Assembly: GCF_026626665.1 (NCBI RefSeq)
Contig: NZ_JAPNKE010000002.1
Location: forward strand, 8,886,001-8,950,000
Reading direction: 5' to 3'
DNA from: Nannocystis pusilla
Lineage (GTDB): Bacteria; Myxococcota_A; Polyangia; Nannocystales; Nannocystaceae
Length of the DNA stretch: 64,000 nucleotides
Position numbers and translations under genes: made by a program
Notes under the pieces: generated by a model
Told to the model about the DNA's origin: nothing
The model's database searches: none
What the model saw: only the letters and a program-made list of their open reading frames with translations
In this document: in pieces, positions 56,685 through 64,000 of the stretch
How positions within the stretch are numbered: the first letter of the stretch is position 1
How the letters are laid out: each line of letters opens with the position of its first letter

Positions 56685-58062
56685 ATGAACGCGCCCGTCG
56701 ATGTCAGTGGAACGCCGTTCAGGACCATGCCCCGGGCGCCCGGCCTGCCGTGGCTGGGCAGCATGGTCGACATCGCCAGGAAGACCAACTTCGTCGGCAT
56801 GACCGACCTGGTGCGCCGCTACGGGGCGCCGCTGTCGGTCCACTTCGGCAAGATCGTGGTGGTGCCGACGGTCCGGCCGGAGCACGCGCAGCACATCCTG
56901 GTGGAGAGCCGCGGGGCGTATCAAAAGCTGGCGGAGATCGACGGGCTGCGATTGTTGGTAGGGCAGGGTTTGTTCTCGTCCGAGGGCGAGACGTGGACCA
57001 GCCAGCGGCGCCTGATGCAGCCGCACTTCACGCCGAAGGCGGTGCAGCGCTACGTCGACGACATGCGCGGCGCGGTCGAGCAGATGCTGCAGCGCTGGTC
57101 GCACGAGACGGAGATCGAGGCGCTGTTCGAGTCGATGCGGATGGCGATGGACGTGATCGGCCGGACCATGTTCGGGGTGCCGGAGATCGGCGACGCCGGG
57201 CCGATCGGGCGCGCGATCGGGACGGCGCTCGAGCTGGCCAGCCGGCGCCTGTTCGAGCTGTTCACGCCGCCGCTGTGGATCCCCACGCCGCAGAACCGCC
57301 GGTTCGTCGCGGCCAAGAGAGGTCGACGCGTTCATCTACGACCTCATCGGCAAGCGCCGCAAGGGCGCGTCGGGCTCGGAGCAGCGCGACCTGCTCGACG
57401 TGCTGATCGCCGCCAGCGACGACGAGTCGGGCCGCCGCATGAGCGACGAGCAGCTGCGCGACGAGGTGATGACGGTGTTCATCGCCGGCCACGAGACGAC
57501 CGCGGTGTCGCTGACGTGGGCGCTGACGCTGCTGGCCCGCCACCCCGAGGTGATGGCCCGCCTGCAGGCCGAGGTCGACGCGCTCGATCACGACCTACCT
57601 GGCCTCGAGGACATCCCGAAGCTGCCCTACACGCGCCAGGTGATCGACGAGACGCTGCGGCTCTACCCGGCGGTGTGGGCGATCCCCCGCACCGCGGCGC
57701 GCGACGACGTGCTCGGCGGCTACCCGATCGCCAAGGGCTCGATCATCACCGTGATGGTCCACGAGCTGCACCGCCAGCCCGACGTGTGGCCCGACCCCAA
57801 CCGCTTCGACCCCGACCGGTTCGCGCCCGGGGCGGCGCAGGCCCGCCAGAAGACGGCGTACATGCCCTTTGGGGCAGGTCATCGCATTTGCATCGGCATC
57901 CACTTCGCGCTGCTCGAGCTGGTGATCGCGCTGGCGGCGGTGGCCCGGCGCTACAGCTGGCGGCTCGTGACGCCGGAGGTGCCGAGCGTCGGGGTCAGCA
58001 CGCTGCGGCCGGCGCGGCCGGTTCGGCTCGCGCTGGCGGCTCGGCGGGCAACCGCACCGTGA
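56685..58062 (+). CDS. cytochrome P450 (frameshifted)
   Basis: About 459 residues from ATG 56685. P450 landmarks: helix C region WTSQRRLMQPHF (Trp and Arg), I-helix VFIAGHETTAVSLTW (AGHETT), K-helix DETLRLYPAVW (ExxR), PNRFDPDRF, and the heme loop MPFGAGHRICIGIHFALLE (Cys thiolate). The frame changes near 57310-57325 (FVAAKR to EVDAFIYDLIG); both halves are complete. It is close to CYP families found in myxobacteria and used for fatty acid or secondary metabolite oxidation. It lacks a transmembrane anchor. Its last 68 bases overlap the convergent histidine kinase gene. A palindrome-like copy (57862-57879) coincides with the heme-loop codons and is probably by chance. Confidence 0.9.
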
Positions 58063-59431
58063 AGACGCTGCCGTGGCCGAACTCGGAGCGGACGCCGATG
58101 CTGCCGCCCATCATCTCGACGAGGTGCTTGCACAGGGCGAGGCCGAGGCCGGTGCCCTCGTAGCGGCGCCGCGGCGACGAGTCGACCTGCGTGAAGGGCT
58201 CGAAGATCCGCCGGTGGTCGCCCTCGCGGATGCCGATGCCGGTGTCCTCCACCGCGAACACGACGAAGCGGGCCGGGCCGACCTCCTCGCTGCGCACGTG
58301 GACGGTGACGCGGCCGCGCGCGGTGAACTTGAGGGCGTTGCCGATCAGGTTGATGAGGACCTGGCGCAGCCGGCTGCGGTCGAGCGTGGCGTGCAGCGGG
58401 GCCGGCGGGCCATAGACCTCGAGCACGTTGCCGCGAGTGCGCGCGAGCGGCTGCAGCGCCTCGGTGACCTCGCGCGCGACGTCCTCGGGGGCGAGCTGCT
58501 CGCGCCGGAGGTCGAGCTTGGTCGCCTCGACGCGCGAGAGGTCGAGGACGTCGTCGATGAGCCCGAGCAAGTGCTGGCTGGCGCCGACGATCTTGACGAG
58601 GTCGTCGCGCATGTCCGGCAGGCCCTGGGCGTCGGCGTCCTCGACCAGCATCTCGGCGTAGCCGATCACCGCGTTGAGCGGGGTGCGCAGCTCGTGGCTC
58701 ATCGTCGCCATGAAGGCCGACTTGGCGCTGTTGGCCGCGACCGCCTGCTGGGCGAGGATCCGCGCGCGCTCGATCTCGAGGTCGGCGTGCTCGAGCTGGG
58801 CCGCCGCCGCCTCGGCGCGGGCGATCGCCTCGTCCTTGGCGAGGTCGGCCAGGTGGCTGAGGCCGTGCACCGCGAGGATCGTCATCGCCCCGTAGATCGC
58901 GGTGGTGGTGGCGTAGCGGTCGGGGTCGTGGAACTGCGGCAGGACGTCGGTGAAGTGGTCGGCGAAGAACAGCGCGCACACGCCGACCAGGCAGATCGCG
59001 CCCCACAGGTGACCCGCGCGGCGGCCCGCCATCTGCGCCGCGAGGAAGGGCACGATGGCGAGCAAGATCCAGTAGGGCGAGGCGAAGGCGCCGGTGGTCG
59101 AGACGGCGTAGACGGTGCCGGCGAACACGCAGCCGGTGATCCAGTGGCCGGCCGCCACGGGCGTGCCGCGCCGGCGCAGCAGCCACGGGCCCACGAGCGT
59201 GAGCGCGAGGGTGCCGACATCGGCGGCCAGCGAGGTGATGCGGCCGATGCCCGTGGTGGTGGCGGCGATGACCGGCACGGTGAGCGCGCAGGCGAGGACG
59301 ACCAGCCAGGCGGTGCCCTCGATGAGGAGGGCCCTGCGGCGCATCTCGTGGTCTTCCAGCAGCGCGGGCGGCAAACCGCGCTCGAGCAGGGCGATCAGCC
59401 GGCGCGACCAAGTTGGCTGGCGCTTTGCCAT
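57995..59431 (-). CDS. membrane-bound sensor histidine kinase
   Basis: 478 residues. Five to six N-terminal membrane helices (EGTAWLVVLACALTVPVIAA, VGTLALTLVGPWLL, ITGCVFAGTVYAV, WILLAIVPFLAA, LWGAICLVGVCALFFA) form a membrane-embedded sensor. A coiled linker follows, then the HisKA box SAFMATMSHELRTPLNAVIGYAEML (His). The HATPase domain has N-box INLIGNALKFTARG, G1 VEDTGIGI, F-box FEPFTQVDSS and G2 YEGTGLGLALC. No receiver domain or response regulator gene is next to it, so it is an orphan. Ligand unknown. The 3' end overlaps the P450 gene by 68 bases. Confidence 0.92.
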   Translation of the reverse strand: MAKRQPTWSRRLIALLERGLPPALLEDHEMRRRALLIEGTAWLVVLACALTVPVIAATTTGIGRITSLAADVGTLALTLVGPWLLRRRGTPVAAGHWITGCVFAGTVYAVSTTGAFASPYWILLAIVPFLAAQMAGRRAGHLWGAICLVGVCALFFADHFTDVLPQFHDPDRYATTTAIYGAMTILAVHGLSHLADLAKDEAIARAEAAAAQLEHADLEIERARILAQQAVAANSAKSAFMATMSHELRTPLNAVIGYAEMLVEDADAQGLPDMRDDLVKIVGASQHLLGLIDDVLDLSRVEATKLDLRREQLAPEDVAREVTEALQPLARTRGNVLEVYGPPAPLHATLDRSRLRQVLINLIGNALKFTARGRVTVHVRSEEVGPARFVVFAVEDTGIGIREGDHRRIFEPFTQVDSSPRRRYEGTGLGLALCKHLVEMMGGSIGVRSEFGHGSVFTVRLPAEPPARAEPAAPAAAC

Positions 59432-59536
59432 CCGGGGCCGAGAGCATAACGCAGCGGTTGTCGCGGTGCGACGTGGGCCACGTCGCGAGGCCGGTGCGCT
59501 TTACAGGGCGCGGTCGCCGTGGTCTCGTTGCGCGCC

Positions 59537-60586
59537 ATGACGACCCCTCAGAGCAGTGTTCCGACGCCTCCCAACGGCAAGACCCTGGTGACAGGCGCCA
59601 GCGGCCACGTCGGTGCGAGCCTTGTGCGACATCTGCTGGCCGCGGGCGAGGATGTGCGAGTGCTCGTGCATCCTCGGCACAACAATCGGGGCGTGGAGGG
59701 TCTGCAGGTGGAGCGCATCGAGGGCGACCTGCTCGACGCCGACGCGGTGGCTCGCGCGGTCAAGGGTTGCACCCGCGTGTATCACACCGCGGCCAAGGTC
59801 TCGGTGCTGAGCCCGACCGAGCCGCAGATGCGCGACCTGTGGAAGATCAACGTGATCGGCACGCGCAACGTGCTGCGAGCGGCGCAGCGGGCCGGGGTGG
59901 CGCGAGTGGTCCACACCAGCTCGTTCTCGACGATCGGCTTCGACCCCGACGACCCGCAGCGGCCGTGCAACGAGGACATGCCGTTCTACCCGTTCGTCGA
60001 GTGGATGCCCTACTCGCGCACCAAGGTGCTGGCCGAGCACGAGGCGCTGCAGGCGTGCGCCGACGGGCTCGACGTGGTGATCGCGGTGTCGACGGGGGTG
60101 GTCGGGCCGTACGACTATTTGCCGTCGCGCACGGGCAAGGCGATGATCGACTTCTCGCGCGGCAAGCTGCGGGCGATCATCCCCGGCGGCTACGAGGCGG
60201 TGACGACCGAGGACCTGGCGCGCGGGCACGTGCTGGCGATGGAGCGCGGGCGCACCGGTCAGCGCTACATCTTCAGCACCCGCTACGTGACGATGGACGA
60301 GATGCTGGCGCTGTTCGCCGAGCAGATCGGCACCGACCGGCGGCCGATCGCCCTGTCGCCGCGGTTGATGTCGGCGGTGGCGCGGACGATCTCCAAGCCG
60401 ATGGCCAAGCTGTTCCCCAACGTGCCGCAGCACCTCACGCCCGGCGCGGTGTTCGTGCTGACGATGCAGCGCCGCGCCGACACCTCGCGCGCGCAGCAGG
60501 AGCTCGGCTTTCAGCCGGGCGACCTGCCGGCGGCGGTGCGCGCGTGGTACCGCTTCTTCGTCGACGAGGGGATGATCGCCCGCTGA
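59537..60586 (+). CDS. NAD-dependent epimerase/dehydratase (extended SDR family)
   Basis: 349 residues from ATG 59537. Rossmann motif LVTGASGHVGASLVRHLL (GxxGxxG), HTSSFSTIGFDP (Ser), and the catalytic YSRTKVLAE (YxxxK). The middle part PFYPFVEWMPYSRTK and VVGPYDYLPSRTGKAMIDF look like the 3-beta-hydroxysteroid dehydrogenase/dihydroflavonol-reductase-like branch of SDRs, which oxidise or reduce a steroid, sugar or fatty-derived hydroxyl. Substrate unknown. It converges on the AgmX/PglI gene 4 bases away. Confidence 0.88.
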   Translation: MTTPQSSVPTPPNGKTLVTGASGHVGASLVRHLLAAGEDVRVLVHPRHNNRGVEGLQVERIEGDLLDADAVARAVKGCTRVYHTAAKVSVLSPTEPQMRDLWKINVIGTRNVLRAAQRAGVARVVHTSSFSTIGFDPDDPQRPCNEDMPFYPFVEWMPYSRTKVLAEHEALQACADGLDVVIAVSTGVVGPYDYLPSRTGKAMIDFSRGKLRAIIPGGYEAVTTEDLARGHVLAMERGRTGQRYIFSTRYVTMDEMLALFAEQIGTDRRPIALSPRLMSAVARTISKPMAKLFPNVPQHLTPGAVFVLTMQRRADTSRAQQELGFQPGDLPAAVRAWYRFFVDEGMIAR

Positions 60587-60590
60587 ACGA

Positions 60591-62249
60591 TCAGTGGGTG
60601 TGGGCCTCGAACTGCAGCTCGAACACCGCCTTGGTCTCCTTGGGCAGCGAGGTGTGGAGCTTCCAGCCGACCGAGGCCTTGGCCAGGCAAGCCTCGATCT
60701 TGCCGATCGAGAGGGTCGACCAGTTGACGCGGGCGAGGGTGGCCTTGCCGGTCGCGTCGAAGTGGACCTGGAACTGCATGATGCCGGCGAGCTCGGGGTC
60801 CTTAGCCAGCGCCTGTTCGTAGCAGGCGCGCCACGGGCCCGACCGCTTGCGCGCGTACTGCTTCAGCTCGTTCTTGTCGAGGCCGGCGTCGCCGGTGATC
60901 GTCGGGCCGTCGATGTGGATCCGGGCGATGAGGCGGCTCTCTGCCAGCTCCTCCTTGGTCGGCGGCGGCAGGTCGAGCGAGGCGGTCAAGGTGACCTGAG
61001 AGACAGGTGCCTTCTTCGGCTCGGGCTTGTCGGTGTGCACGCCGCCGCCGCGCTCGGTCTCGGCGAGATCGAGGCCGCCGAAGTGCTTGCTCGTGCGCGG
61101 CGGACCGCCGGTGGCCTGGGCCCACCAGGCGTCGTCCTGGGCGTTCTTGTAGGCCCGCTGGCCGTTCTTCATGTTGACGGTGTACTCTTCGATCGCGTTG
61201 ACGAAGCCGGGGTCGCCGAGGGCTCCGGCGACGCGGTCGTAGTCGAAGCGGCGATCGAAGCGTGAGCCGACCCCGGGCTTGGTCGGGCGGCGGGCGAACG
61301 CTGCCGGTGACGACGGCGCGACCAGGCCGCTGGCCTCGTCGACCGCGAAGCCGACCGGCGGCGATTCGGGCTCGGGCGCGGGCTCCGGCGGGCGCGCGGG
61401 TTTTTCGACAGGGCGGGCGGCGGCGACTCGCGGGGTCGTGATGGGTGGAGGTTGCGGGGTCTGCTCGTTCTTCTTCGGCGCCGGCGTGATGTAGCGGGCG
61501 GCCAGCTCGATCTGCGCCGCGTGGTCGAGCTCGATCGTGGCGATCGGGGAGTGATCGATCCACCACACCCAGCCGCCCACCAGCAGCGCCGCGCCGATGT
61601 GACTGAGCCAGGTGAGGCGGTCGAACTCGAGCGGGTTGTGCGGCGCGTCGGCGGGCGGGACCTGGGAGATCTCGAAGGCCAGCTCCCCGAGCTCCACGAC
61701 GGCCTTCGCGCCCGCGGGCAGGGCGAGCGAGCGCCGGCCCTGCGCGGCTGCCTCGGCGAGATCGATCGAAGCGTCGCCGTCGATCGTGCCGCGCACGCCG
61801 GGCGGGAGGCCGAGCACGAAGCCCTGCTCGAGGGCGATGATCAGCGGGATGCCCTCGGCCGGGGCGCCCGGGACCGCGACCGTGAAGTCGGCCTCGGGGC
61901 CCTCGCCGAGGGTGTAGCGGGCGCGGGCGCGGTCACGCCAGCGGACCAGGCCGACGACCAGCGGGAGCAGGCCGGCGGCGATCAGGAAGGCGCCGAGGCC
62001 GGCGCCGGCGCCCACGCTCGGACAGGGGGGCAGCTCGCACTGCGCCGCGGCCTCGACCTGAGCCAGCCCGCGCAGGGCGAGGGCGAAGCCGAGCAGGAGG
62101 AGGGCCGCGCCGCCGCCGAGGAGGGCGGCCGGGGACACTGCCGGCGGCTCGCTCCAGCGGACGTGCTGCACGTCGACGACCCGGCCGCGATAACGGGCGA
62201 CCACCTCGGCGACGGCTGGGACGACAGGGGTCACGCTGGGAGCGCTCAC
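60591..62249 (-). CDS. AgmX/PglI C-terminal domain protein (gliding/TonB-like)
   Basis: About 552 residues. Near the N-terminus two membrane segments (ALLGGGAALLLLGFALALRG; LGAFLIAAGLLPLVVGLV), then a beta-rich domain (LEQGFVLGLPPGVRGTIDG), a third membrane helix (HIGAALLVGGWVWWIDHS), a Pro-rich spacer (PPITTPRVAAARPVEKPARPPEPAPEPES) and a C-terminal domain WRACYEQALAKDPELAGIMQFQVHFDATGKATLARVNWSTL, the AgmX/PglI C-terminal family. Such proteins act in myxobacterial envelope/gliding complexes, where the end resembles TonB. Start at GTG 62249; a GTG at 62264 also fits. A short palindrome-like copy (60994-61008) lies in the spacer. Confidence 0.85.
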   Translation of the reverse strand: MSAPSVTPVVPAVAEVVARYRGRVVDVQHVRWSEPPAVSPAALLGGGAALLLLGFALALRGLAQVEAAAQCELPPCPSVGAGAGLGAFLIAAGLLPLVVGLVRWRDRARARYTLGEGPEADFTVAVPGAPAEGIPLIIALEQGFVLGLPPGVRGTIDGDASIDLAEAAAQGRRSLALPAGAKAVVELGELAFEISQVPPADAPHNPLEFDRLTWLSHIGAALLVGGWVWWIDHSPIATIELDHAAQIELAARYITPAPKKNEQTPQPPPITTPRVAAARPVEKPARPPEPAPEPESPPVGFAVDEASGLVAPSSPAAFARRPTKPGVGSRFDRRFDYDRVAGALGDPGFVNAIEEYTVNMKNGQRAYKNAQDDAWWAQATGGPPRTSKHFGGLDLAETERGGGVHTDKPEPKKAPVSQVTLTASLDLPPPTKEELAESRLIARIHIDGPTITGDAGLDKNELKQYARKRSGPWRACYEQALAKDPELAGIMQFQVHFDATGKATLARVNWSTLSIGKIEACLAKASVGWKLHTSLPKETKAVFELQFEAHTH

Positions 62250-62379
62250 GCAGGAGGGTGTCACGTTCGAGGACGGGGAAAGTTCCCGCGCCTGTGAGAT
62301 CGACGACAATGGGTGGGCGCGTGAAACCGGCCGCTGTTCGCTGGGGTCGCGCGGCCGCGGTCGGCCGAGTCGGTGGGAG

Positions 62380-62409
62380 ATGTCCGTAAGAGCATGTCCG
62401 ATCGGGCAT
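62380..62409. repeat. palindrome copies between divergent genes
   Basis: ATGTCCGTAAGAGCATGT (62380-62397) overlaps GCATGTCCGATCGGGCAT (62392-62409): two copies sharing GCATGT in the spacer between the AgmX/PglI gene and the beta-helix lipoprotein gene. Confidence 0.6.
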
Positions 62410-62487
62410 CCGCGGAGGGAGAGGTCGTGAGGCAGCGTCGATCGCCCCGCGTATTGCTGAGGCCGCTGCTCGGGCAAGCTGGCGATC

Positions 62488-64000
62488 ATGCGCAGGTTCG
62501 TGGGTGCGTCGCTGGTGTGGCTCGTGGCGTGTGGCGGCGGGGACGGCAGCACGGGCGCGACGACGTCGACCGCCGAGGGGCCGAGCACGGGCGCGGGCAC
62601 CGAGGCGACGAGCACCACGACCGGCGGGGCGACGAGCGAGTCGCCGACCGACACGGGCGAGGCGACGAGCACCACGGCGTCGCCGACATCGACGACCACG
62701 AGCACGACCGACGCGAGCAGCACGACCGGCGATCCGGTGGTGGGCTGGCGCAGCGAGCTCTATCCCGAGGACTGGACGCCCGAGTTCATCGGGCCGGACG
62801 GGCGCTTCCTCCACGACTTCTCGTACGCGGGCTATCGCCTGGCCGCGGCGGTTCCGGGCAGCGAGCTGCCGGCGCTCACGATCGACGCGGTGCGCGACCA
62901 CGGGGCCGACGCGACGGGCCAAAGCGACGCCACCGCGGCGCTGCAGGCCGCGCTCGACGCCGCGGCCGAGGCCGGCGGGGCGGTCGTGCGCCTGCCGGCG
63001 GGGCTCTACCGGGTCGACGGGCGGCTCACCGTGAACGCCTCGAACACCGTGATCGCCGGCGTCGGGGCCGAGCAGAGCCGGCTGTGGTTCACTGCCTTTT
63101 CAGACATGTCCTATGAGGCACATCTGACCTTCGCCGGCGCGCCTGCATCGGGGCCGACGTCGCGCTGGCCGAGGACGGCCAGGTGCGCGCGCGGACGATC
63201 ACCGTCGCCGACGCGAGCGGTTTGAAGGTCGGCGACGAGATCGCCATCGGCTGGCAGATCTCCCCGGCCTTCGTCGCCGAGCACGCGATGAACGGCACCT
63301 GGATGGTCTTCAACGACACCTGGCAGCCGTTCTTCTGGCGCACCGTCACCGCGGTCGACCCGGACAGCGGCGCGGTCGAGATCGACGTGCCGCTGCGCTA
63401 CCCGGCGCTGGTGCGCGACCAGGCCAGCGTGCGACCGGTGACGGGGCTGCTGCGCGAGGTGGCGTTGATGGACGTCGGGGTCGCCAACGCGGTCGGCTGG
63501 GAGGACGCGTGGTCGCAGGACCAGGTGTACGCGGTGGCGATGCTCGGGGTGCGCGACGCGTGGGTGATGGGCGTGAAGTCGTTCGTGTCGCCGGGTGCGC
63601 CGGCCGAGGGCAAGGGCTCCGGGCGCCACCTGCAGTCGGGCGGGCTGACGATCCAGCGCAGCGCGCGGGTGACCGTCGCCGACAGCACGCTCGAGCTGGC
63701 GCAGCACCGCGGCGACGGCGGCAACGGCTACCTGTTCGAGGTGATGCAGAGCGGCGAGGTGCTGGTGCGCGACTGCGTGGCGCGGGCGGGCCGGCACAAC
63801 TTCGTGCAGAACTGGGGCTTCGGCGCGACGGGGATCGTGTGGCTGCGGGTCCACTCGTCGGAGGGCAAGGCGGTGGCGCTGATGGGCAGCGAGTTCGGGA
63901 CGGTGGGGCTGTCGGAGTTCCACCACTCGCTGGCGACCGCCAACCTGCTCGACCAGAGCGTGGTCGACGACGGCTGGGGCGCGGTCAACCGTCTGGCGTG
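62488..64000 (+). CDS. lipoprotein with right-handed beta-helix (pectate-lyase-like), incomplete at window end
   Basis: ATG 62488: RRFVGASLVWLVAC (lipobox), then a 60-residue Thr/Ser/Gly/Glu linker. From about residue 130: LTIDAVRDHGADATGQSDATAALQAALDAAAEAGGAVVRLPAGLYRVDGRLTV is the classic pectate-lyase-3/polygalacturonase start (GHADAT...AAL). A beta-helix follows with regular 'V-x-D-x-T' turns (RVTVADSTLELAQH, GEVLVRDCVARAG). The frame shifts near 63140-63152 from TFAGAPA to IGADVALAEDGQ; both halves fit. It runs past 64000, so the end is not visible. It is probably a secreted polysaccharide-binding or -cleaving protein. A palindrome copy (63103-63124) lies just before the shift. Confidence 0.8.

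Noticed and set aside
57862..57879. Palindrome copy ATGCCCTTTGGGGCAGGT in the P450 heme loop
   Set aside because: The residues PFGAGHR are the conserved heme-binding loop in all P450s, so the match is likely by chance.

Overview
The window is about 64 kb of GC-rich DNA (my impression is around 70% GC), with dense genes on both strands and many ATGA or GTGA stop/start overlaps. It contains Hanks-type Ser/Thr kinases, an AgmX/PglI-type protein, a hybrid-free sensor kinase, FGE-sulfatase and WD40 proteins, and many secreted lipoproteins whose signal peptide is followed by Thr/Ser/Gly linkers. This combination points to a myxobacterium (Myxococcota), most likely suborder Nannocystineae (Nannocystis-like). 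That assignment is inference; no rRNA or tRNA gene was seen.

Layout. 0-10.4 kb (minus): a retropepsin-like protease with a DUF5678-like partner; a Ser/Thr kinase-TPR protein coupled to an Hsp90-like ATPase; a SAM methyltransferase with a 60-bp repeat tract, coupled to an ApbE lipoprotein; an Ig-domain lipoprotein. 10.6-16.2 kb (minus): aminopeptidase P, then a run of lipoproteins (HELGH metalloprotease-like, receptor-L-domain-like, Cys-rich). 16.2-20.7 kb (plus): GT-C glycosyltransferase, class II aldolase, YrdC/YciO-family protein, orphan DNA methyltransferase. 20.9-27.9 kb: ferritin-like lipoprotein, a linker lipoprotein, a caspase-like/thioredoxin/HEAT fusion, a cyclase-like protein, a cytochrome P460-like lipoprotein. 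27.9-34.8 kb (mostly minus): adenosine deaminase and hypoxanthine phosphoribosyltransferase (purine salvage), MscS channel, thioredoxin-like lipoprotein, hemE, two lipoproteins, Ogt. 35.3-41.2 kb: FGE-type protein with a histone-H1-like tail, GAF-kinase, TerC, a small membrane protein, a WD40 protein. 41.3-45.1 kb (minus): rpoD and dnaG. 45.6-49.6 kb (plus): small protein, CPBP protease, HAD-IB phosphatase, nadC, birA. 49.9-54.9 kb: TetR, DUF4336, a macro-domain/ADP-ribosylglycohydrolase fusion, a second TetR, an alpha/beta hydrolase lipoprotein. 55.3-64 kb: homoserine dehydrogenase, cytochrome P450, histidine kinase, SDR, AgmX/PglI protein, and a beta-helix lipoprotein that runs off the end.

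Two properties run through the whole window. First, about twenty single-base frame breaks interrupt otherwise intact genes. They are best read as assembly or sequencing indels rather than true pseudogenes, so several entries below span two or three frames. Second, a short degenerate palindrome, roughly ACMTGTCC-n(2-6)-GGACAKGT, recurs at least 25-30 times, between genes and inside conserved reading frames. I do not recognise it as a named element, and it is the most interesting signal here.
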